Below are positions 17,158 through 24,482 of a stretch of DNA of 57,750 bases, piece after piece. Location: assembly GCA_026627385.1 (NCBI GenBank), contig JAPNUR010000021.1, positions 1 through 57,750 on the forward strand, read 5' to 3'. The position numbers and the translations under genes were made by a program. Source of the DNA: Bacillota bacterium (GTDB taxonomy: Bacteria; Bacillota; Sulfobacillia; Sulfobacillales; Sulfobacillaceae). The notes under the pieces were generated by a model, which had not been told where the DNA came from, did not search any database, and saw only the letters and a program-made list of their open reading frames with translations. Numbering within the stretch: position 1 is the stretch's first letter; every line of letters starts with the position of its first letter.

Positions 17158-18603
17158 ATGAGTCAGGACTGGATTGACCACAACATCGCTCATAAGCAGG
17201 CTGGCGACGAGTTATTAAGTCTGACCGCCACGCGCGATGGCCAGGTGCGAGCCACCTGGATGAATCCTGGGGACGGCAGGCAAACGTCGTACGCCACTTC
17301 CGTGATCGACAATCATTTTCCGTCGCTCACGCGGGCATTACCCGAAGTCGCCTGGGACGAGCGAGAAATCCACGATTTGTTTGGATTTGTTCCCCAGGGT
17401 CACCCCGATCTGCGACCCCTCGTCCGGACCCCCCGATGGCCTAGCGAATTTTTCCCGTTGGGGGCCAAACCGATCCGGTGCCCCGCGTGGCTTGACGTCG
17501 AACCGGATAACCCCGCGCGCACGGTGCAGGGTGACGGCATCACCATCATGAAAGTTGGTCCTACCCACGCCGGCATTATTGAATCCGGACACTTTGTGTT
17601 TAGTCTCATGGGCGAAAATATTCTCCATTTAGACATCCATCTCTTTCAAAACCACCGTGGTGTGGAGGCGATACTGGAAGACCAGCCGATTGCCAACGCC
17701 GTTCCCATTGTGAGCCGCGTCTGCGCCGGCGATACGGTATCCCATCAAACCAACTGGGCGATGGCCGTGGAAAATCTTGCGCAGTTCGTGCCAGATCCTC
17801 TCCTTTCGCTGCGGCGCGTCATCTTGTTAGAAAGCGAACGGGTGCTGAGCCATCTCAATGACCTGGCCCAAATACCGGCCGGGGTGGGATTCCAACGGGC
17901 CCATCAGCAAGCGCTGGCCATCAAGGAATGTTGGCAGCAAGGTCTGAAGCAACTGTTTGGCCATCGGCTCCTCTTCGACACGGTCAAGCCCGGATGGGCA
18001 GCGGGAGCAGATCCCGATGCTCTGTTGATGCTCATCCGCCGCCTCCGCCAGCAATGGACACCTTGGCGCACCTTGGTGGAAGGACACCACGGGTTTCACG
18101 ACCGTATGACAGGGGTGGGGGTCGTCAAACCGCACGATGCCGAACGATTCGGAGCCCACGGTGTCGTGGCCCGCGCTGCGGGCCAGGCGCGAGATGTACG
18201 CTCCGTTCACGCTCTCTACGCGGACATGCGGCCAGCATGCATCCTCGGCCAGGGCGGCGATGTCAAAGCCCGGTTTGACGTTCGCCTTGGCGAACTGGAA
18301 GAGTCGCTGCGCTTGCTGGAAGCCAGTGCCATGCGTTTGCGGAATGAGAATGAATCCCCTCTGAGACGCTGGACCGTCCCAGACACGCTCAGCGGACGCG
18401 CGGTTGTCTTCACAGAGTCGCCCCACGGACTAAATGTTCACGACATCACCCTCGATTGCGGGCGCATTGCTCGCTACCATATTCGCGCTGGTACCTACCG
18501 CCATTGGCCACTTCTTGCCCAAGCGATGCCTGGCAATACAGTCGCAGATTTTCCGCTGATCAACAAGAGCTTCGAATTGTGTTACAGCTGTACCGATCGC
18601 TAA
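17158..18603 (+). CDS. hyfG: Hydrogenase-type large subunit HyfG with altered NiFe site
   Basis: A 481-residue fusion of a NuoC-like domain (residues about 1-100; WDEREIHDLFGF) and a NuoD/NiFe-hydrogenase large-subunit-like domain (GPTHAGIIESGHFVF, HLFQNHRGVE). Group 4 hydrogenases bind nickel and iron with two CxxC pairs. The C-terminal pair is intact here (Cys475 and Cys478 in ELCYSCTDR), but the N-terminal one reads RVCAGDTVSH, with Cys189 kept and the second cysteine replaced by Asp192. True Ehr complexes usually lose most or all of these cysteines, so this is an unusual intermediate. Hydrogenase activity is doubtful but not excluded. ATG 17158 follows GGGGAGG. Confidence 0.88.
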   Translation: MSQDWIDHNIAHKQAGDELLSLTATRDGQVRATWMNPGDGRQTSYATSVIDNHFPSLTRALPEVAWDEREIHDLFGFVPQGHPDLRPLVRTPRWPSEFFPLGAKPIRCPAWLDVEPDNPARTVQGDGITIMKVGPTHAGIIESGHFVFSLMGENILHLDIHLFQNHRGVEAILEDQPIANAVPIVSRVCAGDTVSHQTNWAMAVENLAQFVPDPLLSLRRVILLESERVLSHLNDLAQIPAGVGFQRAHQQALAIKECWQQGLKQLFGHRLLFDTVKPGWAAGADPDALLMLIRRLRQQWTPWRTLVEGHHGFHDRMTGVGVVKPHDAERFGAHGVVARAAGQARDVRSVHALYADMRPACILGQGGDVKARFDVRLGELEESLRLLEASAMRLRNENESPLRRWTVPDTLSGRAVVFTESPHGLNVHDITLDCGRIARYHIRAGTYRHWPLLAQAMPGNTVADFPLINKSFELCYSCTDR

Positions 18604-18619
18604 CGAAAGGATGTGACCC

Positions 18620-19060
18620 ATGCCCCACCGAAAACACGGACGACGGGTGTTGCAGATCCGCCATGTGGACGCCGGCAGCTGCAACGGTTGTGAACAAGAA
18701 TTGACCGCATGCACGGGCCCCGCCTATGACTGGCAACACCTAGGTTTAGATCTCGTGGCCTCACCTCGTCACGCGGACGCGTTACTCGTGACCGGACCCA
18801 TGAGCGACACCATGGCCCGACCTCTGAATCATGTCTATTCTGCCATCCCGCAACCCAAAATCGTCATTGCGTTCGGTGACTGTGCCGCGGGTTGCGGGGT
18901 ATTTCAGCACGCTTATGGGGTGCGAGGGGGACTGGACACGGCTGATCTTACCATTCCTGGGTGCCCGCCAGAACCGGTCCAGGCTATTAAGGCGCTCCGC
19001 ACCTGGATGACGACGCTCACTGATCCAGAGACTGAACCGAAAGACAGTGGTCGCCGATAG
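18620..19060 (+). CDS. hyfI: HyfI/NuoB-type iron-sulfur small subunit
   Basis: A 146-residue NuoB-like subunit carrying the proximal 4Fe-4S cluster. All four ligand motifs are visible: GSCNGCEQEL, AFGDCAAGCGVF and IPGCPPEPVQ. E. coli HyfI is longer (about 250), mainly because of a C-terminal extension. ATG 18620 follows AAAGGATGTGACCC. It is the last gene of the operon. No HyfA or HyfH ferredoxin subunit follows, so the electron partner must be encoded elsewhere. Confidence 0.88.
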   Translation: MPHRKHGRRVLQIRHVDAGSCNGCEQELTACTGPAYDWQHLGLDLVASPRHADALLVTGPMSDTMARPLNHVYSAIPQPKIVIAFGDCAAGCGVFQHAYGVRGGLDTADLTIPGCPPEPVQAIKALRTWMTTLTDPETEPKDSGRR

Positions 19061-19533
19061 GGGGCGGCAGTGACCTGACTCCCAGACCACCCCTGGGCCT
19101 TTTCCCCCCGATATCGGGAGACTGCCGCTCTCCACGATCGTGAGATCCGCCCCCAGGTAGCCGCCCATGAGCAGGCTGCGGTTGGCCACGGGCCTAAAAG
19201 CCGGTGACCCGTTCCGCCGAAACTCGTGGTGCGGCTTCTCGACCTACATCCCCTTTTCACGTGGGCCGCGATGACGAATCATCGGCTCCTAAAGTGATAA
19301 ACGGGGAGGAGCATTTGACGCTTACCGGAGTTCGCCAATCCCGACTCCTGTGCTCGGTGGTGACGGGCCCAAACGGTAAATCTTGTCCCAAATCCCTGGG
19401 GCCAGGCGCTAATGCCAATGAAAACCGCCCGTGCGGATTCTGGTACGGCACTACGGTCTAGCTGCATCGCGCGACCGCCATTGTAACCGCAGAATAGTAA
19501 ACGGCGGTCTTTAGGGAGGAGTTATAATCTATT
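19061..19533. other. Non-coding gap of mixed origin
   Basis: This stretch of about 470 bases has only short overlapping frames with no recognisable protein. It sits directly upstream of an IS607 tnpA fragment and may be mobile-element debris or an RNA-bearing element end. I cannot assign it. Confidence 0.4.
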
Positions 19534-19562
19534 TTGCCTTCTAATACACCAAAGTGTATAAT
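19534..19562 (+). promoter_or_regulatory. Strong promoter with internal palindrome before IS607 tnpA fragment
   Basis: TTGCCT at 19534-19539 and TATAAT at 19557-19562 are exactly 17 bases apart. The first ATG of the tnpA fragment is at 19569, so its message would be almost leaderless. Between the boxes, ATACAC-CAAA-GTGTAT (19544-19559) is a perfect 6+6 palindrome, a likely binding site for the recombinase. Confidence 0.55.
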
Positions 19563-19568
19563 TAGAAC

Positions 19569-19743
19569 ATGGAACGGACATTAACGAGTCATGAGGTTGC
19601 TCATCTGCTTGGGGGTCAATATTAAGACCGTTCAACGATGGGAGCGGGAAGGGCGACTCAAGGCGGCTGGCCGGACGGCTACCGGGCGTCGCTATTATAC
19701 CGAAGATCAAATCTTGGTCTTTCGCCATCAGCACCCGGCCCCG
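19569..19743 (+). pseudogene. IS607-family TnpA, N-terminal HTH fragment, frameshifted
   Basis: The ATG at 19569 reads MERTLTSHEVAHLLGGQY then stop. The next frame continues LGVNIKTVQRWEREGRLKA and GRRYYTEDQILVFRHQ. Joined, they form the MerR-like helix-turn-helix of an IS607 TnpA. The frame change falls in a run of five G at about 19611-19615. No recombinase catalytic region follows; a lipoprotein gene begins 34 bases later. This is a remnant of a different copy from the one at 4887-5376. Confidence 0.65.
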
Positions 19744-19777
19744 ACGGGGCCGCGTAGCAGAAAAGGAGTAACCCGCC

Positions 19778-20557
19778 GTGAAACCTCAGGTCCTTATGGC
19801 ATCCCTCTTAAGCCGGGGCATGGGACTCGGGTTGACGGGGTGTGGAGGAGTGTCCGCGCTTCATATCGCGGCCTCTAGCAGTGGCGTTCATCAACCTGCC
19901 TTGTCTCACGCCAATGCGCACCACGTGGTGTATCTCCCCAATCGCGAACTACCCAACCCCGGCTTTCAGGCTGGTCACGCAATGGAGACGTTTTTGACAC
20001 CCGAAATCGGATGGCAATTGACCTTTGGCGGAGCAAGTACCGGTTCTCAGGCAGCAACCCTGTTTGTCACCACTGACGGTGGTCATGCGTGGCGCCGCAT
20101 TCGAAAGATTAGCGCCGCATTCCCGGGAATGAAGGATGGGCTGAGTTTTCTCACCCAAGATCGGGGCTGGCTAGCGGGGGCCTTTTCGCCGGGAGCCTGG
20201 CGCGTTGAACCCTTGCTTTATCAAACCGCGAACGGCGGCAGAACCTGGTTTCGCGTCGCGCTGCCCTGGCCGATTGAGCAAACCAATGCGGAGTTAAATT
20301 TAGCCCCTCCTGCCTTCTTTTCTGCAACGCAAGGGATCTTGGTTGGTTACTATAGCTCGGTACCCAAGACCGGGCCCGTGGGCGCGTTATGGGTAACCAC
20401 GAACAGCGGGCGAACCTGGCACTGGGAACCCGTGCGCCAGGGCCACATCGGGCGTTTCGCGTGGAACCTGCCTCATCGCACCACCTTGAGCGTGACATGT
20501 CAGGGCCGCACCTGGGTTTCCCAGGACGATGGTTATGTGTGGCATGCCCAGTCATGA
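19778..20557 (+). CDS. Predicted lipoprotein with BNR/Ycf48-like beta-propeller repeats
   Basis: A 259-residue protein. The N-terminus is a lipoprotein signal with the lipobox LTGC at about residues 19-22. The rest contains repeated Asp-box-like units: TTDGGHAWRRI, TANGGRTWFRV, TTNSGRTWHWEP and SQDDGYVWHA. Such repeats form beta-propellers of the sialidase/Ycf48 type. The GTG start at 19778 follows AAAAGGAG. It is probably anchored on the outside of the cytoplasmic membrane. The binding partner is unknown. Confidence 0.75.
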   Translation: MKPQVLMASLLSRGMGLGLTGCGGVSALHIAASSSGVHQPALSHANAHHVVYLPNRELPNPGFQAGHAMETFLTPEIGWQLTFGGASTGSQAATLFVTTDGGHAWRRIRKISAAFPGMKDGLSFLTQDRGWLAGAFSPGAWRVEPLLYQTANGGRTWFRVALPWPIEQTNAELNLAPPAFFSATQGILVGYYSSVPKTGPVGALWVTTNSGRTWHWEPVRQGHIGRFAWNLPHRTTLSVTCQGRTWVSQDDGYVWHAQS

Positions 20558-20851
20558 CCACTGGAACCCTCGGCCATCCCATGGCAACGTAGTCACAAAA
20601 TTTTGGTTGAAGGGAACTCCATGACCCGCGCCAGCCGGAGCGGCGGTCTACCGTGTGTGGATTTCCTATGGCATTGGGCGTACAGTACCCTGCAGGCGGC
20701 TATTGAGGCTGGCTCTGGCCGCTGGCGTGAACGTGAGCCGCCGCATTGGCTCTACTGGCTATGCGGCCTCTCCTTCGCCTTGTATCGGGGCGCAGTCCCC
20801 CATAACCCGTGTTTAGGCGGATCAACCGCTTCCCAAGTGGCAGGGGGTGAT
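20558..20851. other. Gap without a recognised gene
   Basis: A frame from ATG 20621 continues into the opposite strand of the kinase gene, but its protein resembles nothing I know and its codon usage is not convincing. I leave the gap unassigned. Confidence 0.35.
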
Positions 20852-21826
20852 TTAACGTTTGCTACCTCCCGTGTACGGGTTCAGCACCTCGCGTTGGAAC
20901 GCCGTCAGGTATGGGGAAAGCTCGACCCAGCTGGGGCTCCAGCTCGGGCCCGCGTGTTCCACCGCCAACGACGCAGCCACATTAGCCGCCTCAACCACGG
21001 TTATCACCTGGTTAGGCACCCATAGCGCCATTACCGCTGCCGTGTGAACGTCCCCAGCCCCAGTCGTGTCAATCACCTGCGTAGACCGCGTGGGCACCAA
21101 CTGCGGTTTACCGGACGCAGGATCCACCACCCAGGTGCCGTCTGCGCCTACCCGCACGAGGACTGTTGCATGCGGAGCACCTTGTTCACGCAAGGCCATG
21201 ACCGCACGGTCAGGCTCGTCACGGCCCGTCATTAGGGCGGCCTCGCGTCGATTGACAGTCAACACATTGACGCGCCTGAGCACTGTCTCCCAAATCTTGG
21301 GCGCAATCTGTTGGACCAAGGGCCCAGGGTCTAACACTAGCGCAATGTCCTCCGACAAGCGCTCAATCCATTGAGCCAATCCTGACGCGGTCGGATCTTT
21401 GACCAGATGGTACCCCGATATGTACACGACCTCGCCGGCGCCCACGGTGAGTTGCTGCAAATAGCGAAAATCTAGTGCGGCTTCGCATCCCTGAACCGTT
21501 AGAAACGTCCGTTCTCCATCGGGTTCGACCATCACCAGATCAAAACCGGAATCAGCTCCGGCTACCGGCTCAAAGGCCATGGCAATGTTGCCCCGCTGGA
21601 GTTCCGCTTGAATGGCGGTGCCCAGAGGGCCTGTGCCCACAAGCCCCGCGTACACGGTATCGAGTCCTAAACGTTTAGCCGCGATGGTCACGTTAAATGC
21701 GCCGCCCGGCATCGCGCCGCCGCCCTGGGCTAACAAATCACCCCCACGGTCTGGCCATCGATCCACAAAAGCCACCATATCCATGATGGCATTGGCGACC
21801 ACCCACAGCCGAGTGCCGAGTGCCAC
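20852..21826 (-). CDS. PfkB/ribokinase-family carbohydrate kinase
   Basis: A 324-residue sugar or nucleoside kinase. The substrate-side glycine motif is GGAFNVTIAAKRLGLDT, and the ATP-side signature with the catalytic aspartate is IDTTGAGDVHTAAVMALW. The family includes ribokinase, fructokinase and 2-keto-3-deoxygluconate kinase. A GTG start at 21826 lies eight bases after GGGGGG. It follows the glycosyltransferase gene on the same strand. It could phosphorylate the 2-keto-3-deoxygluconate made by the uronate operon, but it lies 11 kb away and nothing ties it to that substrate. Confidence 0.85.
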   Translation of the reverse strand: MALGTRLWVVANAIMDMVAFVDRWPDRGGDLLAQGGGAMPGGAFNVTIAAKRLGLDTVYAGLVGTGPLGTAIQAELQRGNIAMAFEPVAGADSGFDLVMVEPDGERTFLTVQGCEAALDFRYLQQLTVGAGEVVYISGYHLVKDPTASGLAQWIERLSEDIALVLDPGPLVQQIAPKIWETVLRRVNVLTVNRREAALMTGRDEPDRAVMALREQGAPHATVLVRVGADGTWVVDPASGKPQLVPTRSTQVIDTTGAGDVHTAAVMALWVPNQVITVVEAANVAASLAVEHAGPSWSPSWVELSPYLTAFQREVLNPYTGGSKR

Positions 21827-21913
21827 CTTTATCCCCCCGCACCGCGGACCTCAATAAAGCTACATCGTACTGTAATCATATCATGGTTCGCCACCGTCGT
21901 GGACTTTTTGCCG

Positions 21914-22828
21914 TTAGGTCAAAGCGTCTGGCGCCAGGCTTTTAAGCCATTGAGACACACTGAGGGATTGGTGCCACCCTTCGGCCCGGGCCAATGCCCG
22001 GCGGCTCAATTCCTCCCGTAGAACCTCGTCATTAAGGGCCCGATCCACCCCACGTCGCCACACTTCGTCATCTGTGCCGTAGATCCATAATGCGGCATCA
22101 CCCAAGAGTGCCAGGTTATGTGGGGAATGCTGGGCCACCACCGGTGTCCCGGAGGCCATCGCCCAGCTCACGGCGGTCGCCGGGGCATCGTCGGCTTCCG
22201 CCACGATGATCACGTCCGCACTCAGATACAGCGCCGCCCACTGGGAAATGGGCAGCGTGGGCAAAAACACCACCCGTTCCGCGAGACCTAAATGCGCCAC
22301 CACCGGTGCCATGCGCGGGCGCACCTCATGACCCTCTACTAAGATGAGCTCCCCATCCCATGCGAGCAACTGACGCGCCACATTCAGCGCCCGCGTCAAC
22401 GCCGCGCCGTCACGGTAGCGCCCGATATACACTAAGCGCGGTCGCGATTCCAGGCGATACGCAGCCGTGAGCCCAAAAAGATCGGCCCCGCTCCCAGGGG
22501 GATAAAATGGATCTGGCACAATCCGCGGGAGCGTCAGCGGCGCCGATTCCGAATCCGATAGGGTGAGCGAGTCCACAACCCATATAGGCGCTTTCGGGTC
22601 GTAGCGCTTAACCCGCTCCAGTTCCTCCATCGTGGGAGCTAACAGAAGCGTGAGGTGACGCGGTCCATCGATCTGGGATCCCAACACCCAAACAGGGCGG
22701 CGGATAGGCCACCGGGGACGGCGCGGAGTCACGCTCACGCTCAGTCCGTAGTGACCTAACGCATCCACAAATGGTGTCGCCATGTTGAGCGCGTCTCGGT
22801 CGTCACTAACCAACCACAACCCGTCCAT
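21914..22828 (-). CDS. Glycosyltransferase family 4-like protein
   Basis: A 304-residue protein with a GT-B-like C-terminal half: RPRLVYIGRYRDGAAL, HLGLAERVVFLPTLPISQW, LSADVIIVAEADDAPATAVSWAMASGTPVVAQ and the GDAALWIYGTDDEVW region. The N-terminal half is divergent. It begins four bases after the stop of the SoeC-like gene, so it is probably co-transcribed with it. A link to the molybdoenzyme is not obvious. Donor and acceptor are unknown. Confidence 0.7.
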   Translation of the reverse strand: MDGLWLVSDDRDALNMATPFVDALGHYGLSVSVTPRRPRWPIRRPVWVLGSQIDGPRHLTLLLAPTMEELERVKRYDPKAPIWVVDSLTLSDSESAPLTLPRIVPDPFYPPGSGADLFGLTAAYRLESRPRLVYIGRYRDGAALTRALNVARQLLAWDGELILVEGHEVRPRMAPVVAHLGLAERVVFLPTLPISQWAALYLSADVIIVAEADDAPATAVSWAMASGTPVVAQHSPHNLALLGDAALWIYGTDDEVWRRGVDRALNDEVLREELSRRALARAEGWHQSLSVSQWLKSLAPDALT

Positions 22829-22831
22829 GGC

Positions 22832-23818
22832 TTAGGCCTGGCTCACGGGCGCGCGCTTTTTGGCAGCCGCCGCGACCCGGGAGGGATGGCGCGGCTCATC
22901 AACAAAAAACACGCGTGAGCTGTGCGTGGCGTCGGCAAAAAACAGCCACCGCTCCAACACCACCCCCACCGACACCAGCCCCGGAAAGATGACACTCAAC
23001 ACCTCGACCCCGGTTAAGCGGGCCAGCAGTAGACAGAGGAGTGGGCCCACGCCTACAAAAAGCACAATCAAGCCGTAAAACAGGTTGCGCACCGGCACCG
23101 GGATGGCTGGCCATACTTGGGTCTGCATGCGGTACGGCGGTTTGGTCGTACCCGTGTCTTGTAGCCGGTAAGGCGCAAACGGAAGTCCGGTCCCGGTTTC
23201 GGCCCTAAGCCGACCATGGGACTCGCCAAAGTGGCGCCAGTGCAACGCCTTGATCCCCAGCACGAACAGCATAAAGACCATGAGGGCCACACTAAACACC
23301 CGGAACACATGATCGCCCAACGGCAGCACCAATCCCGTCCAACTAGCGCCCGACAACAGTCCTAAGGACAGTAACGAAATCACGGTCACTGGCGTATGCC
23401 AACTCAGCACCGCAGGAATGGTCGCATAGAGCATGGCTGTCACCCACATGGCTAACAGGCCGGCCGCAGCTGTCACCCAAAGCCACCACACATAGGCCCA
23501 GCTTGCGGTGCTGCCAAATAAAGACCAGGCAGCCAAAATCGCCAGGGACCCGCCAAAAAGTCCCGTAGTCAACGCTTCACGGCTCAGCCACGAGGACTTT
23601 AAGCGCCGGAGAATATAGCGCGCAGCCGCCATATGATGCATGTGAAAGAATGATGCCACCCCACCGATGGCGGCGGTCAACAGCGCTAGCAACACTAGCC
23701 ACACCGCTTCCCGATGGGTCAGCACGCCCATGGACCAGAGCGCCGCCAAAGCCACTGCCAGTCCGGCGGCAATTCCTTGGCCTACCGTGAGCACCAGTAA
23801 TTGAGGGGCAGGACGCAT
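22832..23818 (-). CDS. soeC: SoeC/DmsC-type membrane anchor subunit
   Basis: A 328-residue integral membrane protein with about eight hydrophobic segments. It resembles DmsC-type anchors of molybdoenzymes, which bind quinone and pass electrons to or from the iron-sulfur subunit. It is encoded directly after the 4Fe-4S subunit. The name SoeC rests on the cytoplasmic type of catalytic subunit in the same operon and is an inference; a DMSO- or polysulfide-reductase-like role is possible. Confidence 0.75.
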   Translation of the reverse strand: MRPAPQLLVLTVGQGIAAGLAVALAALWSMGVLTHREAVWLVLLALLTAAIGGVASFFHMHHMAAARYILRRLKSSWLSREALTTGLFGGSLAILAAWSLFGSTASWAYVWWLWVTAAAGLLAMWVTAMLYATIPAVLSWHTPVTVISLLSLGLLSGASWTGLVLPLGDHVFRVFSVALMVFMLFVLGIKALHWRHFGESHGRLRAETGTGLPFAPYRLQDTGTTKPPYRMQTQVWPAIPVPVRNLFYGLIVLFVGVGPLLCLLLARLTGVEVLSVIFPGLVSVGVVLERWLFFADATHSSRVFFVDEPRHPSRVAAAAKKRAPVSQA

Positions 23819-23819
23819 C

Positions 23820-24482
23820 TTAATACCGCTCCTTTAACGCTTCTTCCAGTTCTTCCCGTTCAACCGGCGAGGGCGCTGGACGCCGCGGCAAATAATGAAC
23901 CGACGGGCGGGCACCTAACTCCGGCAACAGGCCGAATCCCTGCCGTTCTTGCACCAACCGCGACACTTCCGAATTGGGATCGTCCAGGTCGCCAAATGTG
24001 CGCGCATGCGTGGGACAGCTTTGTACACAGGCCGGCTGCCGCTCCTGGGGCGGCAAACTTTCGTCCTCAAGCCGGTCGATGCACAGCGTGCACTTCTTGA
24101 CGACACCTTCCTCTTCATCAAATTCCCGCACGCCGTACGGGCATGCCCACATGCACAGCTGACAACCGATGCACGTGTCGTAGTCGATTAACACCACGCC
24201 GTTATCCGCCCGCTTATAGGATGCCCCGGTGGGACACACAGGCACACATGGCGCATCGTAACAATGCATACACGCCTTGGGCAGGTATAGGACCGAGGTG
24301 TTGGGATATTCCCCGCTTTCCATGGTGATGATGCGGTTCCACCACATCCCATCAGGATCCTGGTAAGGTGTCTCGTCCGGCACGGGTCCAAAGGCCCCGG
24401 ACGTGTTGTGTTCCTTGCATGACATCTGGCAGCTCTTGCAGCCCACACACTTGTTGAGGTCCGTAATGATGGTGAGTTGCAT
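23820..24482 (-). CDS. soeB: SoeB/DmsB-type 4Fe-4S electron-transfer subunit
   Basis: A 220-residue ferredoxin-like subunit with four cysteine groups for four 4Fe-4S clusters: CVGCKSCQMSC, CMHCYDAPCVPVCP, CIGCQLCMWACPYG and CTLC...ACVQSCP. The start is ATG 24482, overlapping the catalytic-subunit stop as TAATG; a longer frame to 24569 lies inside that gene. It carries electrons between the molybdenum subunit and the membrane anchor. Confidence 0.88.
   Translation of the reverse strand: MQLTIITDLNKCVGCKSCQMSCKEHNTSGAFGPVPDETPYQDPDGMWWNRIITMESGEYPNTSVLYLPKACMHCYDAPCVPVCPTGASYKRADNGVVLIDYDTCIGCQLCMWACPYGVREFDEEEGVVKKCTLCIDRLEDESLPPQERQPACVQSCPTHARTFGDLDDPNSEVSRLVQERQGFGLLPELGARPSVHYLPRRPAPSPVEREELEEALKERY

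Noticed and set aside
19061-19533. Possible group II intron or guide-RNA-like segment in the gap after hyfI
   Set aside because: Some stem-like stretches exist, but I could not find domain V or a matching tnpB, so no call is made.
20603-21025. Plus-strand open frame of 140 codons before and into the PfkB kinase gene
   Set aside because: Half of it is the antisense of the kinase, the protein resembles nothing known, and no convincing ribosome site is present.
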